From NCBI GenBank assembly GCA_964390805.1, contig CAYMKL010000084.1, forward strand, positions 1 through 31,479: DNA of 31,479 nt. Direction: 5' to 3'. Both the position numbers and the translations under genes were made by a program. The first letter of the stretch is position 1. Every line of letters starts with the position of its first letter. Source of the stretch: CAYMKL01 sp964390805 (lineage in GTDB: Bacteria > Chloroflexota > Anaerolineae > VGOG01). The notes under the pieces are model-generated. The model was given only the letters and a program-made list of their open reading frames with translations, had not been told where the DNA came from and did not search any database. Of the stretch, positions 28,594-31,479 are shown one piece after another.

Positions 28594-31479
28594 TCACGTT
28601 TTACTCATTGCTTGCTCAATCTCTGCAATCAACCCCTGAGTCTCCTGTATATCCGCCGCCGCGCGGTCGCCGTAGGTCCGGTAGTTGCGCAGGGCGGCGT
28701 AGGCGTACTCCCGCGCATCCGCCAGGCGGCCTGCCTCGGCAAGGCCAATGGCGACGTTGAAGCGGACTGCGGCAGCATTGTAGAGATTGCCTTGCATTTC
28801 CTCGTAGCGGATGGACTCGCGGTAGTGCGGCAGGGCATGGTCAAGGTCACCCCCATCGCGGTAAATATTGCCAAGTTGGTGGCGCACCACTGCCAAGCGA
28901 TCCAACGCGTTCGGGGGCAACAATCCCAGCGCTCGCTGGTAGAACTCCACGGCGTTGCTGAGGTGTTGGAACAGTTCCTTCTCCGGCCGTTTGGCCGTTC
29001 GCGCTTCTTTGAAGTGTTCGTAGGCCACCAGTCCCAGTTGAGCTAAACATCCGCCACACCCGTATCGGTCGCGCTCATCAGTAAGCTCCAGGCTGCGCCG
29101 GTACCAGCGCTCGGCCTGCGCCAGGTCGCGGATGGCGGGGAGGTCCTTGTACGCATGGCCGAGGTTGAAGGCGGTGACCGCCGCCCCGGGTTGGTCGCCA
29201 ATGCGGAGCGACAGATCGTAATCCTCTTCGTACGCCGCAACACATTCGGCTTTTCCCTGCTCGCGCAGAATGGTTCCCAACTCACTCACCGACACCGCCA
29301 GCGACCGGATGGCGTTGCTCTGCGCGTCGTCCAACGCCTCCGGCGGTGCGGCCAGGGCAGGGGCGGCACGTTGGCGGTTCCACTCTACGCGAACTCGTTG
29401 CAGGCGCTCGGCCTCTGCCCATTGCCGTGTTTCTTCCAACAGAAGCACGCGATAATGAGTGACGAAGTCCCAGGCCTCTTCCCGCCCCGGCAGCGGACCG
29501 TCGGTGGCCGGATCCACAAAGTCGGGCACGATCTCCTCCACCAGCCGCGCCCACTCCGCCCGGCGGCCGGTGTGGCGGTAGAGAGTGCGCAAGCCCTGCA
29601 TGGTGCTGATGACACGCCGCCACCAGCCATACCTGCGGGCTAATTGTCGGGCGTGCAGCAGGCTGGCTTCTTCGGCGGTCAAAGCGGTGATCACCTCACG
29701 GTTGCCGTATTCGTATTGCCCGGTATAGTAACTCCCCAACTCGCCCATCGCTTCGACGAAGGCGCGGGTGGCGGCCATTGCCCCCTCCCCTTCGGCTTCG
29801 CTCAGGGCAGGCCCCAGCCCCTCCCCTTCGACACTGCTCAGGGCAGGCCCCGATTTCGGGGGAGGGGGGCTGTAGTACTGGTCAAGCAGGCTCTTGAAGT
29901 ACCACGGCAGGGCAGGATGGATGGAATAGTAGCCGCCGCCGTGGGCGGTGAGCAGGCCCACCTCGGCGGCACGGTCGAGCAGGGCCATGCCGGCTTCGCG
30001 GGTCAGGCCGCGCACTTCGGGCAGGCACCAATCCATTTCGGGATCACCCATCCAGCGCAACACATCCACGTCCACAAACCCCTGGAAGAAGTGCAGCAGG
30101 GCCAGTTGCTTGCGCTCCCTTTCATTGAAAGCGTGCCCAAAGCCGTAGCTCAGCGACGCTCCCAGCGACTTGGCACGGCCCTCGCTCTCTTCGTCCTCGA
30201 AGTCGGCTTCCCCGGCGCGCAGTTGGGCCACAAATGCCTCGATCTGCTCTTTGGTCGTCAGCCCGTCGCGCAGCGCCTGGCCCACCAACACGGTGATGGC
30301 CAGCGGGTTGCCCTGGGTGAAGCGCAGCAGCGGTCGCCAGTCCTCCACGTCGGTCAGCTTTCGCCTGCCCTGAGCTGAGTCGAAGGGGCCGTGCTTCTCG
30401 GCCAGCGCGCGGGCCAATTGCACCCGCTCCTGCATAGGCATGGGCGGTATGGTGATCCGCCGGGGCAGGTTGCCCAGCCAGGCGTCCTCGTCGCGGCGGG
30501 AAGTGAGCAGGAACTTGGCTCGCGTCGCCCGCGCGGCCCGCAGGAAGTCCACCAGTTCCTGCTGCTCGGCCGCGCTCCAGGCTGAATCCGTGCCCTCCGG
30601 GAAGCCCGCCACCGGCTCCACGTTGTCCCAGATCCACAGCACCGGTATCTGGGCCATCACTTGCAGGGCCACCTGGCGACGCGCATCGTCATCCAAGGCC
30701 AGCCAGTTGACGCCCGCCTGCTCCAAGGCCGGGTCAAACATCCGCCCGATCTGATCCAGCACCCGTGGCAGTGGCTTGTACTGCTCGAACGAGGTGAAGA
30801 GCACCGGCCCTTCGACTCCGCTCAGGGCAGGCCCTTCCAGCCCGCCGGTCAGCGCGTACCAGCGGGCGAACTCGGCGGCGGTGGCCGTCTTGCCGCTCCC
30901 GGCGTAGGCGTGCAGCAGGACGATGGGCTGGGTGTCGAAAGCGCGGTCCAGGGCCAGCAGGGTTTCGTCCCGCCCGTAAAAACCCGCGTCCGGACTGGGC
31001 GGCAAGCTGGGGTCCAGGGTCCCACGTGCGGGCGCGGCGTCGCCAGCCTCCAGGTGGATGTCCAGGCGGGCCTCTTGCACTGGTTTGGGGAAGAGGGCGA
31101 TGGGCGCGGCCTCGTACACCACCGGCACGGGCCAATCCTGCAGCGAGAGCGGGTCGTACGCGATGGTGCGCAGGGGCTGGGCGTGCAGTTGCTTGCGGCC
31201 CAGCGTCACCGCCTCGCCCAGCGTGTGGCCCTGGGCCAGCGAAGCATACAGGTCGGCCACGAACTGCGCGGCAGTGACCACGTAGACGTTGTAGCGCATG
31301 GCCACCACCCCGGCCGCGCCCGCGTCCATCACCTCCTGGGCCAGAGAGCCAAAGGCGCGCACCTGGGAGTGGACGTCGGTCGCCCCCACCCCCGGCCCCT
31401 CCCCGCCCCCCCTCAATCCCCCCCTACTCTGGGGGGGAAGCAGGGGAGGGGAGTCAGGAGTTTCGGCGTGGGCGGAGCG
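28594..31479 (-). CDS. CHAT-NTPase(STAND)-TPR protein, 5' end outside the window
   Basis: At least 961 residues, open to the window edge. The first visible part is the C-terminal half of a CHAT caspase-like protease domain (VRAFGSLAQEVMDAGAAGVV, then AMRYNVY and TLGEAVTLGRKQL). Next comes an NB-ARC/STAND ATPase with Walker A HAYAGSGKT about 195 residues from the edge, Walker B VLWIWDNVEP and sensor KFLLTSRRDED. The C-terminal 350 residues hold TPR units such as GAAVTAFNLGHAYKDL and DRLAVVRHQLGNIYRDGG. The plan is that of signal-sensing proteins in which TPRs detect, the ATPase oligomerises and CHAT cleaves. Four repeat-encoded inserts lie in frame. A TTG at 31416 is not the start. Confidence 0.88.
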   Translation of the reverse strand, partial: RSAHAETPDSPPLLPPQSRGGLRGGGEGPGVGATDVHSQVRAFGSLAQEVMDAGAAGVVAMRYNVYVVTAAQFVADLYASLAQGHTLGEAVTLGRKQLHAQPLRTIAYDPLSLQDWPVPVVYEAAPIALFPKPVQEARLDIHLEAGDAAPARGTLDPSLPPSPDAGFYGRDETLLALDRAFDTQPIVLLHAYAGSGKTATAAEFARWYALTGGLEGPALSGVEGPVLFTSFEQYKPLPRVLDQIGRMFDPALEQAGVNWLALDDDARRQVALQVMAQIPVLWIWDNVEPVAGFPEGTDSAWSAAEQQELVDFLRAARATRAKFLLTSRRDEDAWLGNLPRRITIPPMPMQERVQLARALAEKHGPFDSAQGRRKLTDVEDWRPLLRFTQGNPLAITVLVGQALRDGLTTKEQIEAFVAQLRAGEADFEDEESEGRAKSLGASLSYGFGHAFNERERKQLALLHFFQGFVDVDVLRWMGDPEMDWCLPEVRGLTREAGMALLDRAAEVGLLTAHGGGYYSIHPALPWYFKSLLDQYYSPPPPKSGPALSSVEGEGLGPALSEAEGEGAMAATRAFVEAMGELGSYYTGQYEYGNREVITALTAEEASLLHARQLARRYGWWRRVISTMQGLRTLYRHTGRRAEWARLVEEIVPDFVDPATDGPLPGREEAWDFVTHYRVLLLEETRQWAEAERLQRVRVEWNRQRAAPALAAPPEALDDAQSNAIRSLAVSVSELGTILREQGKAECVAAYEEDYDLSLRIGDQPGAAVTAFNLGHAYKDLPAIRDLAQAERWYRRSLELTDERDRYGCGGCLAQLGLVAYEHFKEARTAKRPEKELFQHLSNAVEFYQRALGLLPPNALDRLAVVRHQLGNIYRDGGDLDHALPHYRESIRYEEMQGNLYNAAAVRFNVAIGLAEAGRLADAREYAYAALRNYRTYGDRAAADIQETQGLIAEIEQAMSKT
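29783..29868. repeat. Double interspersed repeat inside the CHAT gene
   Basis: Two units with the core TTCGNCNNNGCTCAGGGCAGG (29791-29811 and 29827-29848) between C-rich and G-rich arms encode PALSSVEGEG and PALSEAEGEG on the minus strand. They keep the frame and fall in the linker between the ATPase/winged-helix part and the TPR part. Confidence 0.85.
30364..30390. repeat. Interspersed repeat inside the CHAT gene (PFDSAQGRRK)
   Basis: CTGCCCTGAGCTGAGTCGAA is the repeat core in opposite orientation. It is read in frame as GPFDSAQGRRK within the ATPase region. Confidence 0.85.
30807..30833. repeat. Interspersed repeat inside the CHAT gene (ALSGVEGP)
   Basis: CCCTTCGACTCCGCTCAGGG and the following CAGGCC encode GPALSGVEGPV, about 20 residues after the Walker A motif in the ATPase domain. 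Confidence 0.85.
31391..31460. repeat. GC-rich palindromic insert in the CHAT domain
   Basis: C-runs and G-runs (CCGGCCCCTCCCC, CCCCCCCTACTCT, GGGGGGGAAGCAGGGGAGGGG) form a palindromic element read in frame as DSPPLLPPQSRGGLRGGGEG. It sits between RSAHAET and the conserved AFGSLAQ segment of the CHAT domain. Confidence 0.7.

Noticed and set aside
27414..28760. A 448-codon open frame on the plus strand opposite the 315-aa gene
   Set aside because: It lies antisense to a gene with a perfect ribosome-binding site, its composition (Gly, Val, His, Gln-rich) is that of a GC-rich shadow frame, and it has no domain or ribosome-binding site.
31414..31416. TTG 31416 as the start of the CHAT-NTPase-TPR protein
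   Set aside because: The frame is open through to 31479 and a CHAT domain would be cut in half; the true start must lie beyond the window.

Overview
The window is bacterial, GC-rich and gene-dense, and probably comes from a Chloroflexota genome of the Anaerolineae type, possibly a metagenome-assembled one. The lineage call is inference. It rests on families of short interspersed palindromic repeats (cores such as TTCGACTNNGCTCAGGGCAGG) that sit between genes and also inside reading frames, on a two-gene SufC/SufB system, and on a fused double-ATPase ECF transporter. Nearly all genes lie on the minus strand. The one plus-strand unit, at 6780-8616, is also visibly richer in A+T.

Layout. (1) 1-5145, minus: exonuclease III, an FmdB zinc ribbon, a frame-broken small coiled-coil gene, a cupin, a THEP1-type NTPase and an ECF vitamin-type transporter (fused A1A2 ATPase, S component, T component). 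(2) 5200-6661, minus: a decayed C-terminal piece of an M20-type amidohydrolase, a terminator, a C_GCAxxG_C_C redox protein whose first cysteine codon is TGA (candidate selenocysteine), and a methyltransferase. (3) 6780-8616, plus: a consensus promoter, a structured leader with a 14-codon peptide and a terminator-like hairpin, a membrane-anchored S41 protease, a secreted peptide made of six Gly-Gly-aromatic-Thr/Ser-Trp-Ala units, and a strong terminator. (4) 8652-14677, minus: a tightly packed operon of drug-modification-like enzymes: a PEP synthase/rifampicin-phosphotransferase-like enzyme, an MBL hydrolase, two methyltransferases, an ANT(4')-like nucleotidyltransferase, a gene remnant and a GNAT acetyltransferase. 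(5) 14805-19034, minus: a ZIP metal transporter, SufC/SufB, an aspartate/glutamate racemase and a methyltransferase. (6) 19025-23508, minus: membrane proteins including three ICMT-type integral methyltransferases (two of them paralogs), a YibE/F protein and an alpha/beta hydrolase. (7) 23639-27165, minus: an iron regulon of DtxR-type repressor with promoter and dyads, FeoA, FeoB and FeoC. (8) 27196-27542: repeats only. (9) 27624 to the window end, minus: an unknown 315-aa protein preceded by a CHAT-NTPase-TPR protein that runs off the edge.

Functional picture. Metal and redox handling recur: ZIP, Feo, DtxR, Suf and the Sec/Cys redox protein. Three places look most worth follow-up: the in-frame TGA at 6022-6024 with a bSECIS-like hairpin, the S41 protease/repeat-peptide operon with its leader, and the CHAT-STAND protein with its unknown partner. 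All functional names come from reading motifs by eye. No database search was run.
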